A stretch of DNA of 64,000 bases from assembly GCA_016841265.1 (NCBI GenBank), contig JAENZL010000003.1, forward strand, positions 1-64,000, in the 5' to 3' direction. Below the pieces are notes generated by a model. It saw nothing but the letters and a program-made list of their open reading frames with translations, was not told where the DNA came from and searched no databases. Position 1 is the stretch's first letter, and every line of letters begins with the position of its first letter. This DNA is from Methanobacteriota archaeon (lineage in GTDB: Archaea; Halobacteriota; Methanosarcinia; Methanosarcinales; Methanosarcinaceae). Of this stretch, positions 11,126-19,871 are shown piece by piece. Position numbers and translations under genes: made by a program.

Positions 11126-12124
11126 ATGCAAGTAATGGATATTCAATTAAATAACATACAAATAATGGACAAACTTAACGGAGACATTGAAAATCTTGCA
11201 ATGAAGCTCAGGGGCTTTATCAAAGACCAGGTTGTCGGTTTTAAGAAAAAGGGGGTAGTAATAGGAGTCTCGGGAGGAGTGGATTCGGCTGTAGCTCTTA
11301 CGCTTTGCGTACAGGAACTTGGGAAGGAAAAGGTTTACGGTCTGCTCCTTCCTGAAATAGAATCGGCTCCTTCGAGTAAAACTCTTGGGGCAGAAATCTG
11401 TAAAAGCTTGGGTGTGGCTTATGAAGAGGTCACTATCTCTCCTATACTGGAATCCCTTGATATCTATGAGAAGAAGGACCGGATCATAAAGAGGACCTGC
11501 CCTGAATATGATCCTGGGATCCATAAAACGTCCCTTATATTGCCTGATTTCCTGAACCAGGGATTGTTGAACGTTCCTTATATACAGTTGATAAAAGACG
11601 GGGAATCAGTTGGAAAATACAGGTTGAAGGCAAGCGATTATCTGGAACTTATCGGACTGCAGAACGTCAAACAGAGGTCCAGGATGATAGTCCAGTATAT
11701 GTATGCTGAGAAGATGAACTATGTAGTTTGCGGCACGACCAACAAGACAGAAATGGTTCTTGGCCAGTTCGTGAAATACGGGGATGGAGGTGTGGATATT
11801 GAACCCCTGGCGGATTGCTATAAGACTCAGGTCTATGCTCTGGCAAAATATCTTAATGTCAACGAAGAAATTATACGAAGGCCTCCAAGTGCTGACACCT
11901 GGAGCCATTACACCTCTGATGAAGACTTCTACTGGCGCATGCCCATTCATGTCATGGATCAATTACTGTATGGCCAGGAACATCAAATGCCCGTAGAAGT
12001 AATTGAGAAGAACACCGGACTGTCCGGAGAGACCATACTCAAAGCTCAAAGGCACATTTCTAGAATTAAAGATACTACCGAATATGTGCGGGCAACAGCA
12101 CCTATCTACTCTCTGGACCTTTAA
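11126..12124 (+). CDS. NAD synthetase-like PP-loop amidating enzyme
   Basis: A 332-aa protein of the NadE family (ammonia-dependent amidation of an adenylated carboxylate). The PP-loop is SGGVDS at 49-54; GTTNKTE (203-209) and KYGDGGVDIEPLAD (217-230) match the NadE nucleotide and product-binding motifs. It differs from housekeeping NadE by an insertion at about 125-165 and a long C-terminal part, which suggests another carboxylate as substrate. It is placed among carrier-protein genes, so it may amidate a biosynthetic intermediate; being the genome's true NAD synthetase remains possible. The ATG is preceded by TGGGGGTAATATC. The 24-bp repeat array lies immediately upstream. Confidence 0.8.
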   Translation: MQVMDIQLNNIQIMDKLNGDIENLAMKLRGFIKDQVVGFKKKGVVIGVSGGVDSAVALTLCVQELGKEKVYGLLLPEIESAPSSKTLGAEICKSLGVAYEEVTISPILESLDIYEKKDRIIKRTCPEYDPGIHKTSLILPDFLNQGLLNVPYIQLIKDGESVGKYRLKASDYLELIGLQNVKQRSRMIVQYMYAEKMNYVVCGTTNKTEMVLGQFVKYGDGGVDIEPLADCYKTQVYALAKYLNVNEEIIRRPPSADTWSHYTSDEDFYWRMPIHVMDQLLYGQEHQMPVEVIEKNTGLSGETILKAQRHISRIKDTTEYVRATAPIYSLDL

Positions 12125-12206
12125 GCCACAGTTTTTCTCCGGATGGTTGTTTTCTCATGGGCCGCCTCTGGATAGTTGAGTACATGAGGTACGTATAGGA
12201 GGAGAA

Positions 12207-12947
12207 ATGCTCACAGGCAAAGTGGTGCTGGTAACAGGCGCAAGTCGGGGGATTGGAAGAGCTACAGCCTTGCTGGCAGCAGAGAACCACGCACATGTGA
12301 TCATAAACTACAACCGGAGTGAGGAAAAGGCAGTCGAACTTGCGTACCTGATCCACGGGAAAGGGTTTCAGGCTTCGATGATCAGGGCCGATGTTTCATC
12401 CGAAGACGAGGTCAGGGCCATGTTCCGGTCTATCCGGGAGAAACATTCCAGGCTCGATGTGCTGGTAAACAATGCGGGAATCATGCAAAATAACTTTCTG
12501 ATGCTGAGCAATACGGAACTCTTTGACCGTACCATTGCGACTAACCTGAAGGGGACGTTCCTGTGTTCCAGATACGCATCAAACATGATGAAGAAGCAGG
12601 GGTCCGGCAGGATCATCAATCTATCTTCCACCATAGGACTCCACGGGAATGCCGGGCAGACAGTATATTCTGCAAGCAAGGCGGCTGTTGTCGGATTCAC
12701 AAAATCCGCGGCCATGGAACTGGGCAGGTATGGCATAACTGTTAATGCTATTGCCCCCGGTTTCATTGAAACCGACCTTATCAAGGATCTTAAACCTGAC
12801 ATCAGGGAAAAAATTATTTCCAATATCGCTCTCGGAAGGATCGGTAAACCCGAAGATGTTGCAAAGGTTGTATTGTTTTTGAGCTCGGATCTCGGGGGGT
12901 ATGTCAGTGGCGAGGTCGTTGTGGTCGACGGCTGCCAGATGATGTGA
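12207..12947 (+). CDS. short-chain dehydrogenase, FabG-like 3-oxoacyl-ACP reductase
   Basis: A 246-aa classical SDR. TGASRGIG (10-17) binds NAD(P)H, NNAG (88-91) is structural, and the catalytic set is Ser140/141, Tyr154 and Lys158 in YSASK. The C-terminal tail GYVSGEVVVVDGCQMM matches the GYxTGxxxxVDGGxxM pattern of FabG. FabG reduces 3-oxoacyl groups on carrier proteins, so with the carrier protein 4 kb upstream it could reduce a carrier-bound beta-keto intermediate. Related SDRs also act on sugars. A strong AGGAGGAG ribosome-binding site precedes the ATG. It lies 82 bases after the NadE-like gene, probably in the same transcript, and is the last gene of the cassette. Confidence 0.85.
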   Translation: MLTGKVVLVTGASRGIGRATALLAAENHAHVIINYNRSEEKAVELAYLIHGKGFQASMIRADVSSEDEVRAMFRSIREKHSRLDVLVNNAGIMQNNFLMLSNTELFDRTIATNLKGTFLCSRYASNMMKKQGSGRIINLSSTIGLHGNAGQTVYSASKAAVVGFTKSAAMELGRYGITVNAIAPGFIETDLIKDLKPDIREKIISNIALGRIGKPEDVAKVVLFLSSDLGGYVSGEVVVVDGCQMM

Positions 12948-13275
12948 TTGTGGGCCATAACAGTGTTTATAGTTCTGTCATGGCTTTTGTGTCAGGACTT
13001 AGAGTAAGTAAAGTTTAACGGTTTTTTTAAGGTCTTTATTGATGGTGTGCGCTCTTTTTCGAATTCACCATCATTTATGGGTTCATAAATCGTGCTAAAA
13101 ATTGGCCAATTAATTAGCTTAAATTCCTTAACCTATGCCTATGACCTGATCTTTGAATAGTATTTTGTTCATCTTAATTTTGAAAACACGTGTTTGAATG
13201 GCCGGGGAAGTTTCCAGAAAAACGATCGCAGAAAAAATTGTGGAAATTGAAAAAGATAGCTGTTGAAAGTGGGAT
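12948..13275. other. spacer before the insertion sequence
   Basis: No firm gene is seen. A GATGGTG/CACCATC inverted pair at 13041-13047 and 13066-13072 could form a hairpin after the reductase gene. A 22-codon open frame at 13198-13266 (MAGEVSRKTIAEK...) stops just before the IS and might be a remnant of a gene damaged there. Its reading frame is not continuous with the coding-like sequence beyond the IS. Confidence 0.4.
13268..13275. repeat. left target-site duplication of the IS
   Basis: AGTGGGAT here is identical to 15430-15437, directly outside the right end of the IS. The two copies flank the inverted ends exactly. Confidence 0.75.
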
Positions 13276-13333
13276 CTTTCATTCGGCAGGTAAACGTATA
13301 ATTTAATACACATTATTTTGTATTTCCATTTTA

Positions 13334-15407
13334 GTGAAACTTGGCAATCCAAAAAACGGTAGTATAAACGTTGATTCTACTGTAAAACGTACAAGTTTTT
13401 TAGGTCACCTTGGTCTCGTAGCTGGAGTTTTTCAGGAACTTGAAGTTGACAAAGTGATTGATGAGAAGCTCCCGAAGAAAAGAGACCATAAAGTACCCCA
13501 TTCGATCTGTATCCTTGCTATGGTGATCAATGGCCTTGGTTTTGTAGGGCAACGTTTGTACCTGTTTCCTGACTTTTTCAAAAACATTTCTACAGAACGG
13601 CTCTTTGGAGAAGGCATAACCAGGGAAGACCTGAATCAATACGCTATCGGAGAGACTCTTGATAGGATTGCTGAGTATGGTCCAACAAAACTCTTTACGG
13701 AAATTGTTCTTCATGTCATGAGCCGTTTACCGATTTCTTGTCACCTCTTACACGCTGACACTACAAGTGTCAGTGTATACGGTGACTACGAAAATGATGA
13801 AGAAGAGGCAATAGACATTACTTTTGGAGTACCTAAGAATGGTAGATGGGATCTCAAGCAATTCGTGTTGAGTTTGATTGTGAACCAGCAAGGTATACCT
13901 CTATTCATGAGTACTCACTCGGGAAACGCTTCGGACAAAATCACTATCCTGGGAGCTATCAAATCCCTGAAATCAAGCTTGATTCCCGATAACAAAGTGT
14001 ACTATGTTGCTGACAGTTCCTTCTACACCGAAGATAATATCAAAAATATGGGAAAGACATTCTGGGTCAGTCGAGTTCCTGCAACGATTACTGAGGCAAA
14101 GGATTTACTCAATGCAAATTTGAGCCTGAAAACTCTAAAAAGCGACGATAGATACTCATTTTATCAAACTTTTGTGGATTATGGTGGGGTCAAGCAAAAG
14201 TGGGTTTTGCTGCTTTCTCATAAGCTGAAGGAGAAGAAAGAGAAAACTCTGAGTAACAGATTTGATAAAGAAGTTGAGAAAGCAAGGAAGTCTTTGAAAA
14301 AGCTGAAAGGAAAAGACTTCTTCTGCGAAGAAGATGCTTTAAAGGCTGCTGAGGACTGGATTAAAGATTTCCCTTCTGTTGTATTTGATAAAATAGAGTT
14401 GAAGTCTATTAAAAAACGTGAATCTGGAAAGAGAGGTAGACCTTCAAAAGATGAGATTTTGAAGACTTATTATGGGATTGAAGCTGACATAAAGATTAAT
14501 GATGCCTTTGTTTTGGAAGAAATGGAAAAAATGGGTCTTTTCATTATTGCAAGCAATAACATCAGTCTTTCTCCTGAAGATATGCTGGAGTATTACAAAG
14601 GACAAGATAAGGTGGAAAAAGGGTTCAGACCCATCTTTCAAAGAGATGGAAAAAACACTAACAACCGACGGCGCAAGCCCAAATTTTGTAGAAAACTGAT
14701 CCTACTGATGGCGATTTTCCATTACTTTTGCATTTTTTTGTTTTTTGAAATCGATAAGAGTAGACCCTGTTCACTTAAGACTATTTTTGATTTGGTACTA
14801 CATTTGATGTTTTGATCACTGGCATTTTTGTATTAATATATTATACAATTTGGCAACTTTAGCAGAGTTATTTCTGTTAATACATCTCACAAATCAAGAT
14901 AATTGTCCTAAATAGGCAAAACTTTCTGAATTGACCAACTCTAAACAGTGCTAATATTTTTTTCATAATCAGTAGGACCAGTTTTGTGATTTTTGCACCT
15001 TAGGCACTACGTATTTTCAATAGCAAGAGGGTCATTCAGCCAATATCTTTGAAACTACAGTCAGATTCTTGAAAAGTAACACCTTCAGTGTATCGAAAGT
15101 TTACCTCAAAAAGAAAACAAGGATAGAAGCACTTGTAATGATAATGGTTCTCTGCCTTATGATTTATTCCATTGCAGAATGGAAGTTAAGGACAAGATTG
15201 GAAGAAGAGAATGAAACGGTTCCAGATCAGAAAGGAAAGCCTACAAAAACTCCCACTATGAGATGGATATTTTTCATATTTCAGGGAATTACAGAGCTTA
15301 TTACACAAAAAGAAGAGGAAATTGAGTTTGAAATTTTGAATATGGAAGAGATACATTGGAAAGTATTGAGTCTTATGGGAGAGAAGTATGAAAATATCTA
15401 TCTCTGA
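13334..15407 (+). pseudogene. IS1634-family (IS4-like DDE) transposase, split by insertion
   Basis: The N-terminal 432 codons run 13334-14629 from a GTG start, and the C-terminal 113 codons resume at 15066-15407. Removing 14630-15065 (the insert plus one TCAGA copy) restores a single frame of about 545 aa reading ...KVEKGFR-FLKSNTFSV.... Catalytic features of the IS4-type DDE fold remain: LHADTTS and YYVADSSFY for the aspartates, and Y..GQDKVEKGFR with the glutamate just before the break. As it stands the first part reads 61 codons into the insert before a stop, and the C-terminal portion would need its own start. The transposase is therefore probably inactive. Confidence 0.9.
14630..15060. 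mobile_element. 431-bp MITE-like insertion nested in the transposase
   Basis: The segment is flanked by a 5-bp direct repeat TCAGA (14625-14629 and 15061-15065), and its removal exactly restores the transposase frame. Its ends are inverted relative to each other: TTTCAAAGA near the left end against TCTTTGAAA near the right end. A longer inner inverted pair, AAAACTGATCCTACTGAT at 14692-14709 and its complement with one mismatch at 14968-14985, gives it a folded-back structure. No full transposase is encoded. Short open frames at each arm look alike when read inward, suggesting derivation from transposase-end sequence of another IS. Confidence 0.85.
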
Positions 15408-15429
15408 TCACAGAGACCTGCCGAAAGCA

Positions 15430-15437
15430 AGTGGGAT
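15430..15437. repeat. right target-site duplication of the IS
   Basis: AGTGGGAT, identical to 13268-13275. It marks the right border of the IS1634-family element. Confidence 0.75.
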
Positions 15438-15699
15438 TTAATGATTTTAGAGTAATTACCCATCTCCGCAGAAAGTTTCGGCTATTGGCTGAAGCAAAAT
15501 ACCAGGTGAATTCGCTCGATCCCAGAAACTTTCATCCAATAAGTACACTTTTGAATCTTATCGATTCCTTATGATGCAATGCTCTGCAGAGGATGGGATA
15601 CGCAAGTTACAATCCAGAGATAGGATGGTATGTCCTGCAGGTTCCGGAAAATCCTATTACTCAGTCATGGTTAAATCCTGTAACACTTTTTGAATCGTA
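15438..15699 (+). pseudogene. degenerate coding remnant with in-frame stop
   Basis: Directly after the IS the plus strand reads as plausible protein in one frame. It starts GFNDFRVITHLRRKF, reaches a TGA after NLIDSL, and continues in the same frame as QRMGYASYNPEIGWYVLQVP up to a TAA at 15697-15699. The 3' part overlaps the C-terminal codons of the minus-strand gene ending at 15661. The family is not recognised. It could be the truncated end of a gene hit by the IS, or a chance open frame. Confidence 0.3.
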
Positions 15700-17556
15700 A
15701 ATTTTGTTATACATTATTAAATCGTCCCATAATGTACCTTCCTGGTAATGATAAACTAAATTACCTTCCCATGTAGATTCAGATACAAATTCTTTGCCAT
15801 GTGCTGAATATAATTTCAAAGGTCTCTTTTCTAACTCGGATTCTCTAATCAAAAAGACATCATCCGGTTCATCCCTTAAAATTTTATTGTTTGTACTGCC
15901 TACCTCTATAATATGGCTTTTATCTTTGTATTCGGAAAAGGAAAAATAACGAGAAGTCACATAATCAGCCATTATATATCCTTCAGTGACGGAAGCAATA
16001 TGGTTAAAACTTGTCTCTTCTTCATTGGTTAAATAATACGTATAAAATGGTCTTTTAACTAAAGGATTATCTGAAGCAGTAAAGTCATTTGATACTGTTA
16101 GGAATGTCATTGATATAAAGAGTATTACTGCAAAAATTTTTAAATATTTTTTAGATTTTGAGTACATTTCATAAAATCCAATTGAACCGGTTAATCCGAT
16201 AAACAAAAAAGTATATTCTCCAAACCTCGCAAGATTAAAATTACTGGCAAGCTTATTAAAAAGCAAAGTCGGGCCAGGGAAGGTGATAGCCACTGTAAAG
16301 AGTCCGATCATGCAGAATATTTTTCCAAAAGTGGGTGTTCTCTTGGATTGTAACGTTGAAAAGAACCCAATTATTACAAAAAGTAACAGTGGAGTATATT
16401 GTAAATAATTAAACAACTCACTTAATGGTGTATAAAATACAGATTCTGTTAATACTCCGGAAGGTGCAGACCTCATGATGTTGTACACTAAAGTCTCAAA
16501 CAATATTATCCCGTAATATAACCAGTAAACTAATGTCATGCATATTGCTAAAATTATAAACTTGAATGATAGAAGAGATTCATCATTCTCTTTATTATAA
16601 ATTTTTTCCAGAACATAAATCGCAAACAGGATCGATAATACAAATGGCATCGAAGCCGTGTGGAATGCGATCAATGAAAAGACAAGGATGATAGCTGCGA
16701 ATACTTTTGCCGGATTGTGAGGGTCCAGTAAGACTAATATTAGCATAATCTCTAAAAATGACACAACGCTCCTTGGAATCGATTGCATCCCATAAAGTAT
16801 AACTTCAGGGTAAATAGAAACAAATAGTGCTGATAACAATGCGATTTTGCTATCTTTAAATATTTTTATTGAAACAAGATATGAAACTACAGGTACAAAA
16901 GAATAGATTACTCCATTTGTTAAGAACATTATTTTTTGAGCAGATAATGAGATTCCAAGGACATTTTGCATAAATGCGCATAAAATATGCCACAAAGGAA
17001 ACGGTTTGTATACATCAAATATTTCAGTTACAAATGCGACATTTATTACACTTTCAACAAGTCTCAAATGGCCAATCGGATCTGTTCTTCCAATGAAGAA
17101 ATCATAATTTAGAGTCACTCCCCAAATTATATTTACAGTTAAGATTACCATTTGAAGCAGGATAATGGGCACTTTTTTTTCTGACACTTCAAACATTAGT
17201 ATTTCAAGCAATACTAAACCATACATGACTGCAATGACCAGATAATAGGCAAATGGTCTAACATCAAATACCTGGAGCAGGCTTATTGAAATAAAAAAGA
17301 AAATAAAATAAATACTGACAAAAGATGAAAATAATTTAGGATTAAATGTCTCAAAGCTGGTTTCGTTTCCTCTTAGTTTAATGTGGATTATTGGTGCCAG
17401 AATCATAGGGACTGCAAGATAGGTTCCCAATAGAGAAAGATTACTCTGTCCAATAATTAGTGGAATCGTTACTCCTGCAACTCCTAAAATAGGTAGCAGG
17501 TAGAGAAAAGTTTTACTGATTAGTGTGAAGTTATTCAATCTGGCCATACAGTTCAC
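15661..17556 (-). CDS. large polytopic membrane protein, probable glycan-synthesis membrane enzyme
   Basis: A 631-aa protein with roughly a dozen or more hydrophobic helices over the first 470 residues, then a soluble C-terminal domain of about 150 residues. This layout is common to archaeal membrane glycosyltransferase-like or polymerase-like proteins. A loop FFIGRTDPIGHLRLVESV near 153-170 with acidic and basic residues resembles the first extracytoplasmic loop of GT-C enzymes such as GT39. Specific activity cannot be assigned. The start is GTG 17556 or ATG 17547 (MARLNNF). It is the last gene of the minus-strand glycan set; the flippase lies upstream across a repeat-bearing 628-base leader. 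Confidence 0.65.
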   Translation of the reverse strand: MNCMARLNNFTLISKTFLYLLPILGVAGVTIPLIIGQSNLSLLGTYLAVPMILAPIIHIKLRGNETSFETFNPKLFSSFVSIYFIFFFISISLLQVFDVRPFAYYLVIAVMYGLVLLEILMFEVSEKKVPIILLQMVILTVNIIWGVTLNYDFFIGRTDPIGHLRLVESVINVAFVTEIFDVYKPFPLWHILCAFMQNVLGISLSAQKIMFLTNGVIYSFVPVVSYLVSIKIFKDSKIALLSALFVSIYPEVILYGMQSIPRSVVSFLEIMLILVLLDPHNPAKVFAAIILVFSLIAFHTASMPFVLSILFAIYVLEKIYNKENDESLLSFKFIILAICMTLVYWLYYGIILFETLVYNIMRSAPSGVLTESVFYTPLSELFNYLQYTPLLLFVIIGFFSTLQSKRTPTFGKIFCMIGLFTVAITFPGPTLLFNKLASNFNLARFGEYTFLFIGLTGSIGFYEMYSKSKKYLKIFAVILFISMTFLTVSNDFTASDNPLVKRPFYTYYLTNEEETSFNHIASVTEGYIMADYVTSRYFSFSEYKDKSHIIEVGSTNNKILRDEPDDVFLIRESELEKRPLKLYSAHGKEFVSESTWEGNLVYHYQEGTLWDDLIMYNKIYDSKSVTGFNHD

Positions 17557-18184
17557 ATCTGAATCATAGTCACAATTTCAATTTTAGTTAATTGACCAAC
17601 TCAGTTTCAAAACCCGGTGAGTTATAACCAGTTTTCTAGGTAACACTTACTTTCCAGGTAGCTTCAATGCCGGAATCGCCCAACGAATGGAATTTGATGA
17701 AATAAAGCATCTAGCTCTAACTCATTATTTTTAATAAAAGAGCTGAGACCTTCGAGAATTTCTAATCTCTATGGTGTTTTTCCTCCCCCAAAAAGGAAAT
17801 ATGAGATTTAGGTGTAATTGCTTCCAAATTAGTTAGGCAATCATAATTACTCTCGAGAATGTTTGATCTCTCTATGGTATTTTTCCTCCCCCACAAAGGA
17901 AATATGAGATATTAAGAGCCCGCAACGAAATAACCTATGCAACTTATATTATTCATTGTAAGTTCAATTGGATGCTTTGATATTGAAAATCAAGATGTTT
18001 AATCGGAAATATGCAGAGGTTTTTTTGCAACGTGTCCGAAGTCCAATTATTTCCACATTCGAAAGCCATCACTTCGTGTAATTACTCTCAAGAACGCTTA
18101 ACCACTCAATGATAATTTTTCCCTTCCCCCAATAAAGGAAACATAATATGTCTGGTGTAACATGTCCCGTTTCGGACTATTACT
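17557..18184. other. long leader/spacer with three leader-like repeats
   Basis: The spacer lies between the flippase stop and the start of the membrane protein on the minus strand. It contains no gene, but holds the three related segments listed at 17750-18155. AT-rich DNA fills the rest. Confidence 0.6.
17750..18155 (-). repeat. three dispersed copies of a ~65-bp leader-like repeat
   Basis: Copies lie at about 17752-17815, 17847-17915 and 18079-18150. On the plus strand each reads TC(G/A)AGAA(T/C), a short variable stretch, then TTTTTCC(T/C)(T/C)CCCCCA, then AAAGGAAA(T/C)AT. On the minus strand, the sense of the flanking genes, each gives a GGGGGAGGAAAAA block like an oversized ribosome-binding site, but no good open frame follows. 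They may be duplicated untranslated leaders or regulatory RNA elements. Confidence 0.65.
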
Positions 18185-19462
18185 TTATGCAATGTATGGA
18201 AGTTTTGGTATATATAGTTTTATGAAGTATACTCTTACTAACGCTGTGAATATTAAAGAGGTGGATGTGGCAATTGCCGCTCCCGTTATTCCGTATTTAG
18301 GTATCATAAAGATATTAAGTACCACGTTCATCAGTGCACATATTAATGATATTTTAAACATGACATTCACTTTTCCTATACCTGGCAGGGTGCCATTAAT
18401 AGAAGAAATGGGGCCATATATCAAGCTACCAACTAATAGAATTAATAGAGGTTCGTATGCCGATAGAAAATCTTCTCTAAATAACATCTCTATCAAAAAT
18501 TGACCCAGTAGTAATATTGAAAGCGAAGCAAATAAGGTGATAATGAAAACTCTTAGTACACTAATTTTTATTAGTTTGGTTATATTTCTATAATCATTTT
18601 TCCCATGGTAATTTGCTATAGCAGGTGTTATTATTTTTTGAACAGAGTCGGGAATTAACCTTAATCCTTCTACAAAAAGTATCGCAACCGCATAGTACCC
18701 AACCTCAATTTCATTCATGTAATGACCTACCATAAGGCTGTCAATCTGTACATTGAGCATCCCTATGGAATCTGCGAGGACGATGTAGAAGCCGAACCAT
18801 AAGACCTTTTTTAAGACTGTGTGCAGGATCGCCTGTTCGGAAGCAAAGTACTCTCTGATAAGGATCAATGATAATGGTCCTACTACAATTGTCGGTGCAA
18901 CCAAACCAATTACAGCACCTTTTACACCCATGTTCAGAAGCATCACCAGAGCGATTGACACAGCCATCACCGATCCATGCTGGGCGATGTTCACAATGGC
19001 ATACCATTTCATCTTACGTAAACCATTCAGAGTGCCAAGGACTGCTTTCTGCATAGCTATGAAGGGAAAACATAATGCCGTGATCTTCAGAAGATCAACC
19101 ATTTCGGGGTTATGGAAGAACTGAATCGAAATAAATCCTGATAGCAGGTACATCAACACACTCATAAAAGATCCGGTTACAATAGACCCAACGATTCCAG
19201 AGGAAACAAAACCCTTGATCTGAGGCAGGTCATCATTATATTCGGCAACGTATTTAATCAAAGCTGAACTAATTCCGAATGCTGCATACTGCATGCCGAG
19301 CATGTAGATGGTAAAGACCAGGGTGTATAAGCCGAGTCCTGAGGGGCCCAGTTCCTTCCCCAGTACTATCCTGAGCAGCAGATGTGCAAAAGAGGCTGTC
19401 GCAAGACTGATGAACGACCACTGGATATCTTTCATCGTTTTGCTGAATTTTAGATTGAACAT
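18185..19462 (-). CDS. polysaccharide flippase, Wzx/MATE-like
   Basis: A 425-aa integral membrane protein with about 12 to 14 hydrophobic helices, resembling the polysaccharide-biosynthesis branch of the MOP/MATE exporters (Wzx/RfbX). Family features include the N-terminal amphipathic start before the first helix (KDIQWSFISLATASFAHLLL), LGKELGPSGLGLYTL (the common EYG-type motif after helix 1), and the late segment IPKYGITGAAIATSTSLI. It would move lipid-linked oligosaccharide across the cytoplasmic membrane. The ATG has an AAAGGT ribosome-binding site. It is probably co-transcribed with the membrane protein downstream. Confidence 0.85.
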   Translation of the reverse strand: MFNLKFSKTMKDIQWSFISLATASFAHLLLRIVLGKELGPSGLGLYTLVFTIYMLGMQYAAFGISSALIKYVAEYNDDLPQIKGFVSSGIVGSIVTGSFMSVLMYLLSGFISIQFFHNPEMVDLLKITALCFPFIAMQKAVLGTLNGLRKMKWYAIVNIAQHGSVMAVSIALVMLLNMGVKGAVIGLVAPTIVVGPLSLILIREYFASEQAILHTVLKKVLWFGFYIVLADSIGMLNVQIDSLMVGHYMNEIEVGYYAVAILFVEGLRLIPDSVQKIITPAIANYHGKNDYRNITKLIKISVLRVFIITLFASLSILLLGQFLIEMLFREDFLSAYEPLLILLVGSLIYGPISSINGTLPGIGKVNVMFKISLICALMNVVLNIFMIPKYGITGAAIATSTSLIFTALVRVYFIKLYIPKLPYIA

Positions 19463-19871
19463 TGAATTTACCTTTGAAATCTAAAAGATAAGTAGTGATA
19501 CATTCACATTCTACCATATAAAAGTTTGAGGATCTAAAATCAGAATTTTAACTTAAAAGTTTAATAACTCGTATGGCTTCCTATGATCATAAACGCTTCT
19601 TGAAACTTTACGATAATCAAGCTCATCATAAACAGAAACGTTATTTATTGAGTCATAGAGTATTAATAACTCTTCTTAATTCCTATGTAATTGTAAAAAA
19701 ATTGATAGGACTAAACTTAAGATATCTAATGCGCCTCAAAGATGTAGCGTCAAGAAGGAATTAATGCTGTTCCAGGTTTTCGATAGCTTTCAAATTTCAT
19801 CTGATATTCTAATGTAATATTCTTTAAGAGGACCAGACATCCCTATATACCTTTAATAAAATATTCTAATT
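19463..19871. other. spacer between divergent genes
   Basis: This is the upstream region of the flippase (minus) and the membrane protein at 19872 (plus). A 63-codon frame at 19573-19764 lacks a ribosome-binding site and recognisable features. Only the promoter of the plus-strand gene is supported here. Confidence 0.5.
19843..19871 (+). promoter_or_regulatory. TATA box of a probably leaderless gene
   Basis: CTATATAC at 19843-19850 lies about 22 to 29 bases before the ATG at 19872, and no ribosome-binding site precedes that ATG. The usual archaeal TATA-to-start distance would put transcription start at or next to the ATG, giving a leaderless mRNA. Confidence 0.5.

Larger units (their letters stand above)
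13276..15429 (+). mobile_element. IS1634-family insertion sequence, interrupted by a nested insertion
   Basis: The element is bounded by imperfect inverted ends: left CTTTCATTCGGCAGGT from 13276, right ACCTGCCGAAAGCA ending at 15429, sharing TTCGGCAGGT. The outer 8-bp direct repeat AGTGGGAT is consistent with target duplication. It carries one transposase gene split by a 431-bp insertion (14630-15060). Without that insert the IS would be about 1.72 kb, usual for IS1634-type elements. It separates the carrier-protein cassette from the glycan locus. Confidence 0.85.

Noticed and set aside
12207-12947. Evidence for a full fatty acid synthase
   Set aside because: Only a FabG-like reductase and a carrier are present. 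No ketosynthase, malonyl transferase, dehydratase or enoyl reductase was seen in the window.
19573-19764. A 63-codon plus-strand frame
   Set aside because: No ribosome-binding site and basic, unstructured composition; it lies in a promoter region of divergent genes.
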